DNA of 24,082 nucleotides from contig JBHLQS010000021.1 in assembly GCA_048883405.1 (NCBI GenBank), positions 1 through 24,082 of the forward strand, in the 5' to 3' direction. Shown here piece by piece: positions 7,018 to 13,710 of this stretch; the stretch's first letter is position 1, and every line of letters starts with the position of its first letter. The position numbers were made by a program, and so were the translations under genes. The DNA is from SMTZ1-83 sp048883405. GTDB lineage: Archaea > Asgardarchaeota > Thorarchaeia > Thorarchaeales > Thorarchaeaceae. A model generated the notes under the pieces. It was not told the origin of the DNA. It saw only the letters and a list, made by a program, of their open reading frames with translations, and did no database searches.

Positions 7018-8589
7018 ATGGCAAAGACAATCAAGGCAAAGGTCCTTAGATACAATCCCGACTCTGACAATGAACCATACTTCCAGGACTTCGATGTCGA
7101 ATACGAGCCTGGAATGACAGTTTTGGATGCCCTGCTCTACGTTCAGGACAAGTTTGACTCCAGCTTGGCCTTCCGATGGGAGTGCAGAGGAGGACAGTGT
7201 GGCTCCTGTGCCGTCAAGGTAAATGGTACTGCTAGAATTGCATGCAGAACGAAAGTGGAATCTGATGCGAATCTGACCCTGGAGCCATTAGAAAAGATGC
7301 CAGTCATCAAGGATCTTGTCGTTGATATGGCTCAGACTACTTATCGGCTCAGACGAATCAGACCTTATGTTGCACGTGATAAGAAGCCGACAAGGCCAGA
7401 GATAATCCATGCAGAAGAGATTGAGAAAGTTAGGGAGATTCGCAAGTGTATCGAATGTAGTGCTTGCATATCCAACTGCCCAATTGTTCATGAAACCTGG
7501 GACTATCCGGGACCAATGATCATCCGACAGATAGCGAGGCTTGAACTTGATCCACGTGACGTAGAGGACCGTATAGCTATGGCCATGAACGAGATGGTGT
7601 ATAGCTGTACAACCTGTAAGATGTGTACTGATATCTGTCCGAAGAAGATCAACATTCCCGCTCTTGCCGTTGAGCTGCTCCGAGCGAAAGCAGTGGAAGC
7701 AGGCTATCCTCTTGCAGAGGGCCAACAGGCCTTCGTTGACGCTATCAACAAAACAGGACGCGCTGTACCAGTCAAGGACGTCCCACTTCTCAAGGAGGTG
7801 AAAGATGCGGAATTCTTTGTGGAGAATCCACGCGGAAGAGTCGCATTCTTCACAGGCTGTCTCATAGACTACCGGATGCAAAGCACTGGGAAGGCATTGA
7901 TTGAAGTCCTTAACCGGAATAACATCGATGTCGTTGTTCCGAAGGAACAGTGGTGCTGCGCAAGTCCGGCTTTCAGAACTGGAGACCTCAACACAGCTCA
8001 TGCCGCTGCTCGAAGGGTCACTGAGATATTCGAAGAGGCCTGCAAAAAGTATGATTGTGATACTGTAGTGGTGGCGTGCGCAGGATGCGGTAAGACACTT
8101 CGTGAGGACCATCGTCCTTTCATCGAGGAAGAGCGTGGTGAGCCGCCGCTATACAGAGTCTATGATATGGCTGAGTATATGATTCAGGTGATTGGCAAGG
8201 AGAATATTGTCCCACCGAAAGGTGAGATCAAGATGAAGGTCACTTACCATGAGCCTTGTCATCTGGGTAGAGGTCAGCATGTATATGATGAGCCGATCGA
8301 GGTTCTCAAGATGATTCCTGGTGTGGAATATATCGAGGACCCATACAAGAATCGATGTTGTGGCGCAGGTGGTGGGCTTCGCGCCGGACAGAGAGAGTTG
8401 TCCCAAAAGATTGCCAACACAAGGAAGGAATATATCGAGGCCACAGGCGCTGATATGGTCACTACTGAGTGTCCATTCTGTACAATCCAACTCAATGACA
8501 TGATGAAAGAGAGTCCATCTGGGATGAAAGTTCGTTACATCCCTGACCTTCTAGCTGAATCGTACAGAAAGGGCGATGCATATGCATAA
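7018..8589 (+). CDS. tfrB: TfrB-type iron-sulfur subunit: SdhB/FrdB-like domain fused to HdrB-like CCG domains
   Basis: A 523-residue protein with two joined modules. The first is FrdB-like: a 2Fe-2S ferredoxin with C56, C61, C64 and C76, then two CxxCxxCxxxCP motifs (C144/147/150/154 and C197/200/203/207). The second motif keeps four cysteines, so two 4Fe-4S clusters are expected, rather than the 3Fe-4S plus 4Fe-4S set of bacterial SdhB. The second module (~278-515) has two full CCG repeats: C-x31-CC...CAGC, then C-x32-CC-x36-CPFC. This matches the HdrB half of thiol:fumarate reductase TfrB from methanogens, where coenzymes M and B are oxidised to the heterodisulfide while fumarate is reduced. 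Which thiol or other donor is used here is unknown. GGAGG precedes the ATG, 12 nt after tfrA. A fused SdhB-SdhE is the alternative reading. Confidence 0.9.
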   Translation: MAKTIKAKVLRYNPDSDNEPYFQDFDVEYEPGMTVLDALLYVQDKFDSSLAFRWECRGGQCGSCAVKVNGTARIACRTKVESDANLTLEPLEKMPVIKDLVVDMAQTTYRLRRIRPYVARDKKPTRPEIIHAEEIEKVREIRKCIECSACISNCPIVHETWDYPGPMIIRQIARLELDPRDVEDRIAMAMNEMVYSCTTCKMCTDICPKKINIPALAVELLRAKAVEAGYPLAEGQQAFVDAINKTGRAVPVKDVPLLKEVKDAEFFVENPRGRVAFFTGCLIDYRMQSTGKALIEVLNRNNIDVVVPKEQWCCASPAFRTGDLNTAHAAARRVTEIFEEACKKYDCDTVVVACAGCGKTLREDHRPFIEEERGEPPLYRVYDMAEYMIQVIGKENIVPPKGEIKMKVTYHEPCHLGRGQHVYDEPIEVLKMIPGVEYIEDPYKNRCCGAGGGLRAGQRELSQKIANTRKEYIEATGADMVTTECPFCTIQLNDMMKESPSGMKVRYIPDLLAESYRKGDAYA

Positions 8590-8602
8590 CCACATCAAAT
8601 GA

Positions 8603-8623
8603 GGAGAGGTCGAGGCCCTCTCC
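8603..8623 (+). terminator. Hairpin after tfrB, possible terminator
   Basis: GGAGAGG (8603-8609) and CCTCTCC (8617-8623) form a perfect 7-bp GC-rich stem 13 nt after the tfrB stop, followed by a pyrimidine-rich stretch rather than a clean T run. It separates tfrB from the methyltransferase promoter. Confidence 0.4.
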
Positions 8624-8639
8624 TTCCCGACTTCTCATT

Positions 8640-8706
8640 ACTTCACTCTTGGGAAGTGACTTTCCAACTTCACACTTTGAAGTTTAAATACTTTAAATTA
8701 TGAAGT
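8640..8706 (+). promoter_or_regulatory. AT-rich promoter with four ACTTCA/TGAAGT sites
   Basis: The hexamer ACTTCA occurs at 8640-8645 and 8667-8672, and its reverse complement TGAAGT at 8678-8683 and 8701-8706. The order is forward, forward, reverse, reverse, and the middle pair forms an inverted repeat with a 5-nt spacer. TATA-like runs TTTAAATA (8683-8690) and TTTAAATTA (8692-8700) lie inside. The latter is ~27 bp before the ATG at 8724, as for a leaderless gene. An operator role is inferred. Confidence 0.45.
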
Positions 8707-8723
8707 AATATACAGTGAAAACT

Positions 8724-9269
8724 ATGAGTGCTACTACTACTAATCGAGCACACACGTCAAACACAAGCTTCCGGATAATGGCTTGGTATCTCAAGTTTCG
8801 GGAACGATTCAGAAAACCCGCAGAATTTGTCAACACACTTGGAATTAGTGATGGGCACAAGGTTTTGGACTATGGATGTGGGGTAGGAAGCTACACAATT
8901 CCTGCTGCAAGACTAGTTGGAGAGTCCGGAAAAGTCTATGCACTTGACATACACCCAATAGCGATTGGACGGGTTGAGAAGCGTGCTAGGAAGAAAGGTC
9001 TCTCAAACATTGTAACAATCCAATCAGATTTGGCTACTGGTCTTCCAGAAGAGCATCTTGACTTTGCGCTTCTTATCGATGTGTTTACATGGATAGATGA
9101 TAAGGTATCTCTCCTGAATGAGATTCATAGAATATTGAAGCCTTCAGGGAATCTCGTTTTCCTTATTGATCATGCCTCTCCGGAGGATTGCAAGGAAATA
9201 GTTGAGGAGTCGGGTCTGTTCAAGCTTGTTCTTCAAGAGGAAAATGTGCTTCGATACGAGAAGATCTGA
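8724..9269 (+). CDS. Class I SAM-dependent methyltransferase
   Basis: A 181-residue Rossmann-type methyltransferase. Motif I is VLDYGCGVGSYT, the acidic end of strand 2 is VYALDIHP, motif II-like VTIQSDLATGLP follows, and post-motif FALLIDVFTWIDDK and LNEIHRILKPSGNLVF complete the core of the Methyltransf_11/25 type. The N-terminal YLKFRERFRKPAEF block resembles small archaeal methyltransferases in which F/W residues precede motif I. The protein is short, ending soon after strand 6, so no extra substrate domain is present and the substrate cannot be named. I prefer ATG 8724 over the upstream GTG 8715: the TATA-like run places a start site at about 8722, and no Shine-Dalgarno is visible. Its stop is 3 nt from the stop of the convergent next gene. 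Confidence 0.85.
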   Translation: MSATTTNRAHTSNTSFRIMAWYLKFRERFRKPAEFVNTLGISDGHKVLDYGCGVGSYTIPAARLVGESGKVYALDIHPIAIGRVEKRARKKGLSNIVTIQSDLATGLPEEHLDFALLIDVFTWIDDKVSLLNEIHRILKPSGNLVFLIDHASPEDCKEIVEESGLFKLVLQEENVLRYEKI

Positions 9270-9272
9270 GGA

Positions 9273-10541
9273 CTACCGTCCCTTGAGATACTGCTTGAGC
9301 ATCCTGTGAACTTGAAGGGCGGCTAGAGATGTGTCAATCAGTCCCTGTTCAGCCAGTGACCAGACTGCTTGAGTAAAGATGATGACATGTGATGCTCTTG
9401 GCGCTCCGTTCAAGGCAGACATGGCATACTGTGCTGCTTTCACAATAGGCCAGTCTTTCTTTGATATGTCTGGGATTACCTCCTCAAAGACATCTGCTTT
9501 CAAATCCATCATCCTATCCCAGTAGTCAGCAGCATTCTTGACGAGCCATAATCTGACTTTTCCTGAGTTTGGTAGGTCTATGCCACTTGGCAATTGGTCC
9601 CAGTTGGTACCTGGCTTCTTCTTCATGAGCCTCTCAATCGACAACTTCTGCCTTGTCAGAGGCTTTGTTCTGATGTTCTGTTGCAATCTATCTAGCAACC
9701 AATCAACCGTGTAACTATGCACAAGTCCATTTTCGGCTGCCGTAGCTATTCTCTGCGCAAAGATTCCATTATGGCCTAAGACACCATATTCCACAATGGA
9801 TGTGGCAATGAGGCTCTTGTGTTTCGACAGGCTTGTCGGTGGAGCCATACTGTCCATTTGATCGTCTATTTTGAAGCCATCCGGTTGCTTTTGGGGCACT
9901 TTTCTAACAAGATATTCCGTTAGATGCCAAAGCACAGCCTGATACGGGAGCTTGTAGTCAGAAGATGGAAGTTCGGTCACGAGCGATATTGGCATGATAA
10001 AGGCGTGTCCAAGGTTGTCTGGGTCCTCCGCGGCTAGAGATGCAGTTGTACGGCGAAGCCGAACAGGGTCCTCACGGCTTCCAAGTCGCAACGCAAAACT
10101 TAGTGCACTCATCTGTGCCTGTTTCCTTATCGACTGGGTGTAGTTTCGCATGGTCATATCCAAGGAATCAAGTCTAGTGTCAACATTATACCTGGGTCCT
10201 CGTTCGTTAATCCAGTGGTCGATTGCTGCCAGATGTAGTGCTAGGCGTTCAAGGAGTGCTTTTTGAAGGGGCTCACTGAGATCATTTGGTGTCTTGAGCT
10301 TGGAAGAAGGAGGCTTCGTCGCCAATATATCAGGATTGGGTCCAAGCTCCTGTATCATCCGATGGATTGAGTGAGTTATAATTGTAGAATGCGGCGTGTC
10401 AAAATCGCGTTGCTCATTCCAAGCTGCGGCATGCATTAGAATCGCCCAGATAGCGGATGGCCTACTCTTTGACACCATCTCGCTAACAAGGGATGCTGCA
10501 CCGGGCTCATCACCAGTCAAGCACGCCTTGAAAAGAGTCAT
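9273..10541 (-). CDS. Unknown mostly helical protein, ~422 residues
   Basis: I do not recognise this protein. It appears alpha-helical throughout and soluble, with no signal peptide or clear membrane span. Visible features are an N-terminal AAAWNEQRDFDTPHSTIITHSIHRM stretch with histidines about one and two helical turns apart (broken here only by short runs), an RRTTASLAAEDPDNLGHAF segment, a YQAVLWHLTEYLVRK helix and a basic RLMKKKPGTNWDQLP patch. The spaced His, Asp and Glu residues could bind metal, as in some helical oxygenase-like or HD-like folds, but I cannot show that. The frame opens at GTG 10550; I prefer ATG 10541, because CTATATTC at 10559-10566 would place the start site at about 10540. 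GGGTG precedes it. The zinc-ribbon protein gene lies 77 nt upstream on the same strand, probably with its own promoter. Confidence 0.7.
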   Translation of the reverse strand: MTLFKACLTGDEPGAASLVSEMVSKSRPSAIWAILMHAAAWNEQRDFDTPHSTIITHSIHRMIQELGPNPDILATKPPSSKLKTPNDLSEPLQKALLERLALHLAAIDHWINERGPRYNVDTRLDSLDMTMRNYTQSIRKQAQMSALSFALRLGSREDPVRLRRTTASLAAEDPDNLGHAFIMPISLVTELPSSDYKLPYQAVLWHLTEYLVRKVPQKQPDGFKIDDQMDSMAPPTSLSKHKSLIATSIVEYGVLGHNGIFAQRIATAAENGLVHSYTVDWLLDRLQQNIRTKPLTRQKLSIERLMKKKPGTNWDQLPSGIDLPNSGKVRLWLVKNAADYWDRMMDLKADVFEEVIPDISKKDWPIVKAAQYAMSALNGAPRASHVIIFTQAVWSLAEQGLIDTSLAALQVHRMLKQYLKGR

Positions 10542-10618
10542 TGAGAACACCCGAACTGAATATAGCTCTAGCGTACTTATCTCTTCACAAATCCATTGAT
10601 TCTGCTAATGCTTCCCTT

Positions 10619-11134
10619 CTAGGACACGATAAAAGACTCTCGACACATCGTGCAGGTGATAGTCTCCCCCTTCACTGCAATTCGTTCCAAATCAGCCTTG
10701 CAGTATGGACAAGCACCAATCGTCTTGGGCGGAGGACCAGTTCCCGTTCCCAGAATGAAGTCTCCTGCATCATGATCGATTCTGCCAGAGAGTTCTCGAC
10801 CATCTAATAGGTCACTCAGAATGCGTGTGACGTTCATGGCGCTGACTCCAGAATCCTGAGCGATTCGTTCTATCGAAATACGTCGCATCGATTGAACCGT
10901 TTTCTTAACTGCAGTCACAGGATCAGTCATAACTGGCTTCGTAGCAGGTGTCGGGGTAAGTGATTCGCGAGCTTCTGAGAGTCCCGTTGGAACTCCTCCT
11001 GCAGCCCTCAGCTGTGTTCTCAACTCACCAGTCTTTCGGTTGTACTCCTCCTCAGACATCAGACCACGCATAAAGTCTAGGTCTAGATCCTTGATTGCAG
11101 TTTCAATCTTCTTGATTTCATTGGGGTCGCTCAT
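10619..11134 (-). CDS. Helical hairpin / winged-helix / zinc-ribbon protein, likely DNA- or complex-binding
   Basis: A 171-residue protein with three parts. The N-terminal helical hairpin (~5-45, IETAIKDLDLDFMRGLMSEEEYNR) resembles SHOCT-like segments. A Pro/Thr-rich linker follows (~50-70). Residues ~75-125 (RRISIERIAQDSGVSAMNVTRILSDLLDGRELSGRID) look like a winged helix of the PCI or MarR-like type, with a recognition-helix pattern and a wing ending in FILGTG. The C-terminus is a zinc ribbon with CPYC (~143-146) and CTMC (~161-164). No enzyme motif is present. The protein may be a transcription factor or a subunit of a larger assembly; PCI-like winged helices are common in both. A TATA-like CTTATATTGG at ~11183-11192 and AGGAGCGAT before the ATG support independent expression. 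Confidence 0.75.
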   Translation of the reverse strand: MSDPNEIKKIETAIKDLDLDFMRGLMSEEEYNRKTGELRTQLRAAGGVPTGLSEARESLTPTPATKPVMTDPVTAVKKTVQSMRRISIERIAQDSGVSAMNVTRILSDLLDGRELSGRIDHDAGDFILGTGTGPPPKTIGACPYCKADLERIAVKGETITCTMCRESFIVS

Positions 11135-11215
11135 CTCTGAAATCGCTCCTTGTTATGCGCATCTTTCCAGAAGTGACTATCCAATATAAGCGCAATTGGC
11201 TCAAATCCCACATCA

Positions 11216-11779
11216 CTATAGACGAATACCTTCTGGCAATTCATCTAGTAGCATCCCCTTCGACTCAGCCATCCTAACGGCATTAGTAGCTTTCTTTCCA
11301 CCTATATTCTCCAGTGCTCCAGCTACAGTCTGTCTCACAAACAATGACTTGTCGTCAAGTGCTTCAATTAATGAACCAACTGAAGTTTTGTCCTTGCGCT
11401 CTCCAAGTTGTGCAGCCACGTGTATCCGAATCATATACCTCGGATCGTTGAGTGCCTGCACAAGAATTCCAGTGGCACGTTTGTCCTTCATAGATCCTAG
11501 ACGCTCTATGGCACCCATTACTATTTGTTCATCATCACTCTGTAGTTCCTTTGCCAGTTCGTCTACAATCGATGGCTCTTTCTCTTTGGTCCTCTTTTCC
11601 TTTTTCTTAACAGGTTTGGCTGCTCCTTTCTTTTTTGCTGCTTTGGTCTTGGTGGGTGCCTTCTTGGGCGCAGGTTTCTTTTTCGCTGTAGTCTTCTTCT
11701 CAGTCTTCCCTTTCTTTGTGCTCTTCTCCTTCTTTTTACTAGTCTTTGTCTTTTTCTTGGACTTAGAAGCCTTGGACAC
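11216..11779 (-). CDS. HEAT-repeat protein with lysine/alanine-rich N-terminal tail
   Basis: From the preferred GTG start the protein has 187 residues. Residues ~1-70 are a low-complexity tail rich in Lys, Ala, Thr and Pro (runs such as KKKPAPKKAPTKTKAAKKK), like the tails of histone H1 or bacterial HU-type DNA-binding proteins. The rest contains about three HEAT/PBS-lyase-type helical repeats (IVMGAIERLGSMKDKRATGI, LVQALNDPRYMIRIHVAAQL, LIEALDDKSLFVRQTVAGAL), usually a protein-interaction scaffold. The frame opens further back (TTG 11857, ATG 11854, ATG 11821). A TATA-like box near 11868 would start transcription at about 11845, after the first two. GTG 11779 gives a natural MSKASKSKKK N-terminus, but its ribosome site (GGAG, 3-4 nt away) is close, so the start is uncertain. 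The basic tail suggests nucleic acid or ribosome binding; this is inference. Confidence 0.8.
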   Translation of the reverse strand: MSKASKSKKKTKTSKKKEKSTKKGKTEKKTTAKKKPAPKKAPTKTKAAKKKGAAKPVKKKEKRTKEKEPSIVDELAKELQSDDEQIVMGAIERLGSMKDKRATGILVQALNDPRYMIRIHVAAQLGERKDKTSVGSLIEALDDKSLFVRQTVAGALENIGGKKATNAVRMAESKGMLLDELPEGIRL

Positions 11780-11861
11780 TCTCTCCAATCCCCTGAGATG
11801 CTGATTCTTGATGCGGAACATCCTACTTGACTGTTTTGACTGGTTCTGCCACATCAAAAAC

Positions 11862-11876
11862 GCCTTAACATATCAC
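11862..11876. promoter_or_regulatory. Shared TATA-like region between the HEAT-repeat gene and hypA
   Basis: GCCTTAACATATCAC (11862-11876) is the only AT-rich core in the divergent gap. Read rightward it would start transcription ~25 bp before AGGAG (11892-11896) and the hypA ATG (11906). Read leftward it would start near 11845. Overlapping promoters are inferred. Confidence 0.35.
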
Positions 11877-11905
11877 AAGCAGTCCCAAGCTAGGAGTATC
11901 AAAGC

Positions 11906-12292
11906 ATGCACGAGTTCTCAGCCGCGTGTTCAATCGTAGATGCCGCAGTTCAAGCAGCTGAAACTCATAATGCGAAGAGAGTCACTGCTGTAAATGTTGA
12001 AGTGGGCGAATTCACCTTTCTAATTCCTGAACAGCTCGAGTTCAATTTTGAGATAGCGAGCAAGAAGACGTTACTTGAGGGTGCGAAGCTGAACATCAAG
12101 AAAGTGAGGGGAAGGATTAGATGTCAACAATGTGCTCATGAAGGTGAGGCTCAGGTGGCGACTGAAGTGCCTTCACAAGTCGCAATGTTTGTTCCCATGA
12201 AATGTCCGAAATGCCAAAGCAGCGCAACTGTGATTATAGGAGGCAAGGACTTTGTCATCACGGACATTGAGGCAGAGGTCGCAGCTCCATAG
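11906..12292 (+). CDS. hypA: [NiFe]-hydrogenase maturation nickel metallochaperone HypA
   Basis: A 128-residue HypA. The nickel-binding N-terminus MHE is intact (His2, Glu3), followed by FSAACSIVDAA and the VNVEVGEFTFLIPEQLEFNFE block typical of the family. The zinc site has CQQC (~73-76) and CPKC (~103-106), with a longer insert between them than in many bacterial HypA proteins, as in archaeal homologues. HypA hands nickel to the hydrogenase large-subunit precursor, usually with HypB. AGGAG lies 9 nt before the ATG. HypE is encoded 1.4 kb downstream on the same strand. HypB, C, D and F and hydrogenase structural genes are not in the window. Confidence 0.92.
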   Translation: MHEFSAACSIVDAAVQAAETHNAKRVTAVNVEVGEFTFLIPEQLEFNFEIASKKTLLEGAKLNIKKVRGRIRCQQCAHEGEAQVATEVPSQVAMFVPMKCPKCQSSATVIIGGKDFVITDIEAEVAAP

Positions 12293-12371
12293 ATTTTAGA
12301 AGTGTTCGTTTACAATTACAGGAACCACTCTAAAGGCAAAGTGCCGTCAATCGCAATACCGAGGGAGCGAC

Positions 12372-13142
12372 ATGAGCGAGGATCAGAGCGAAACGATTGA
12401 GCTTGAAACCATCCAATCTACTAGTTCATCCAAAATCATCTCAGTTGGTGCAATTCTTTCAGCAGTCTACGCAATTGCCGTTGCTCTGCCGATGAGTCAA
12501 TTCATTGGTCCCGCAGGCTCTGGAAGCATCTTGAGCTTCGCAATATGCATTGCGCCTCTCTTTGGTTTGGTACTTGGTCCACGGTATGGCCTCGTCTTTG
12601 GACTAATTGCAGGGCTGCTGGCAACGATAGTGTCTATCCAGTTTACAGGTCTATATCTTACTCTCCCGACTATAATCATTGGTCCTGCCATTTCCGGTCT
12701 ATTGACTGGACTATGCCTCCAGCCTATCACGGAGTTTCGGGGCATCAAAATTCCTGGGCCTATCTTGACATCTGGATATCTCTTGGTTGTCATTTTGCTA
12801 TACTTGCTGCCCTTGTATGATGCGTGGTGGTTCATCCTACCATATGTATTGGCTGCATTCGTAGCAATCGGTCTTCAGGCCTTCAAGTTTCGTTTTGATT
12901 CAACAGCATCATTTTCGCGAATTCCTTTGCAGATACTGCCCTTGACTCTGATTGGATCATTGACAGACTTCTCAATGATGACACTCGGGTCTGTGTACCT
13001 CCTTGGACTTGATGCAGTTATCTTCGGAACTGTCATTTTCCCTGTCATGCTTCTTGAACGGACTGCATCGGTAATCATCAGTGCAATAATTGCAGGCGTG
13101 CTTTTCACGGCTTTCAGGAACGAGCTGTTTGTAGAAGCCTAG
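12372..13142 (+). CDS. Polytopic membrane protein resembling an ECF transporter S component
   Basis: A 256-residue protein with an acidic N-terminal tail (~1-20, rich in Glu, Ser and Thr) and about seven to eight membrane segments. The opening SVGAILSAVYAIAVALP followed by ILSFAICIAPLFGLVLGPRYGLVFGLIAGLLATIV has the layout of substrate-capture (S) components of energy-coupling-factor importers: a small-residue-rich first helix, then a GPxxGLxxGxxAG loop and helix. It is larger than typical S components (~170-220 residues). It is not CbiM or NikM, since it lacks the MHIxDG start, so nickel transport cannot be claimed despite the hypA/hypE neighbours. GAGGGAG precedes the ATG. No EcfT or EcfA gene is seen here. 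Another small-solute permease family is possible. Confidence 0.6.
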   Translation: MSEDQSETIELETIQSTSSSKIISVGAILSAVYAIAVALPMSQFIGPAGSGSILSFAICIAPLFGLVLGPRYGLVFGLIAGLLATIVSIQFTGLYLTLPTIIIGPAISGLLTGLCLQPITEFRGIKIPGPILTSGYLLVVILLYLLPLYDAWWFILPYVLAAFVAIGLQAFKFRFDSTASFSRIPLQILPLTLIGSLTDFSMMTLGSVYLLGLDAVIFGTVIFPVMLLERTASVIISAIIAGVLFTAFRNELFVEA

Positions 13143-13150
13143 TTTTCCAT

Positions 13151-13165
13151 TGGATTTCAAATCCA
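13151..13165. terminator. Hairpin between convergent genes
   Basis: TGGATTTCAAATCCA forms a 6-bp stem with a 3-nt loop between the ends of the ECF-S-like gene (13142) and rps8e (13182). On the minus strand it is preceded by CCTCTTTTG, a T-rich stretch suited to archaeal termination of rps8e. Role inferred. Confidence 0.35.
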
Positions 13166-13181
13166 CAAAAGAGGAATATAA

Positions 13182-13559
13182 TTAGATTAGGACCGCGTTA
13201 AGAATTCCATCCTGTCCAGGCCTGCTTGTGACTTTCGCACGACCTTTCTCAGTCTTGATAATGGTTCCTCTTGTGATGACTTTGCGACGTTGGTAGTCCA
13301 TGCTGGCTGGATTCATCTCTACGTCCTGAATCTCTACACGATAGGTCTCTTTCTTCTTTGGATCTGTGACATTCACCATTTGGGCTCTGAGAACTGGGTT
13401 CTTTGTCTTCAAGCCTTTGCTCTCTATGAGCTTCCTCTTGGTATCTCCTATTACTGTTTCAGTAGGAGTGCGGCCCATCTGATGCTTTCTCTTTCCTCTG
13501 AACCGCTTGAGCCTTGCACCTGTTCTCGTGCGACCTGATCGTCTATGCCAGACACCCAT
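13182..13559 (-). CDS. rps8e: Small ribosomal subunit protein eS8 (S8e)
   Basis: A 125-residue archaeal/eukaryotic-type ribosomal protein of the 30S subunit; bacteria lack it. The N-terminus GVWHRRSGRTRTGARLKRFR is basic and rRNA-binding. The family signature follows with RKHQMGRTPTETVIGD, then GLKTKNPVLRAQMVNVTDPK, and the C-terminus VITRGTIIKTEKGRAKVTSRPGQDG matches archaeal S8e. Length matches archaeal homologues. AGAGGT lies 8 nt before the ATG, and a TATA-like CTTAAAA (13608-13614 region) fits a start site at about 13585. It sits alone between hypA/ECF-S and hypE, on the opposite strand. Confidence 0.96.
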   Translation of the reverse strand: MGVWHRRSGRTRTGARLKRFRGKRKHQMGRTPTETVIGDTKRKLIESKGLKTKNPVLRAQMVNVTDPKKKETYRVEIQDVEMNPASMDYQRRKVITRGTIIKTEKGRAKVTSRPGQDGILNAVLI

Positions 13560-13710
13560 TTCTGACTACCTCTTGGTTGGGTCACTGTCGCTCACTGCAG
13601 AGTGGTTTTAAGTCTTGCTTACTGGCCAAGATGCTGTGGATACTGACCCGTCCGAACAGTCCGGTTCAAATACCACAAGAGGCTTTGATAATCTCGGTGG
13701 AGGCAGAATA

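Noticed and set aside
7288..8112. Minus-strand open frame of 274 codons opposite tfrB
   Set aside because: It is antisense to a gene with fully conserved iron-sulfur motifs, and its product has no domain pattern. It is a shadow of codon bias.
11196..11804. Plus-strand open frame rich in Phe, Ser and Leu opposite the HEAT-repeat gene
   Set aside because: The Phe-rich run is the reverse complement of the lysine tail (AAG to CTT, AAA to TTT). The HEAT repeats on the minus strand are real.
13602..13676. tRNA-like stretch: GTGGTTT at one end, ATACCAC at the other, and GGTTCAAAT near the 3' side
   Set aside because: The TTCAAAT loop lies too close to the 3' end for a 5-bp T stem plus a 7-bp acceptor stem, and no D arm or anticodon arm can be folded. 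It also lies in the rps8e/hypE promoter gap.
13615..13710. Upstream extension of hypE to a TTG at 13615
   Set aside because: The extra 32 residues have no match in the family, and GGTGGAGG correctly positions ATG 13711 at the family's usual N-terminus.
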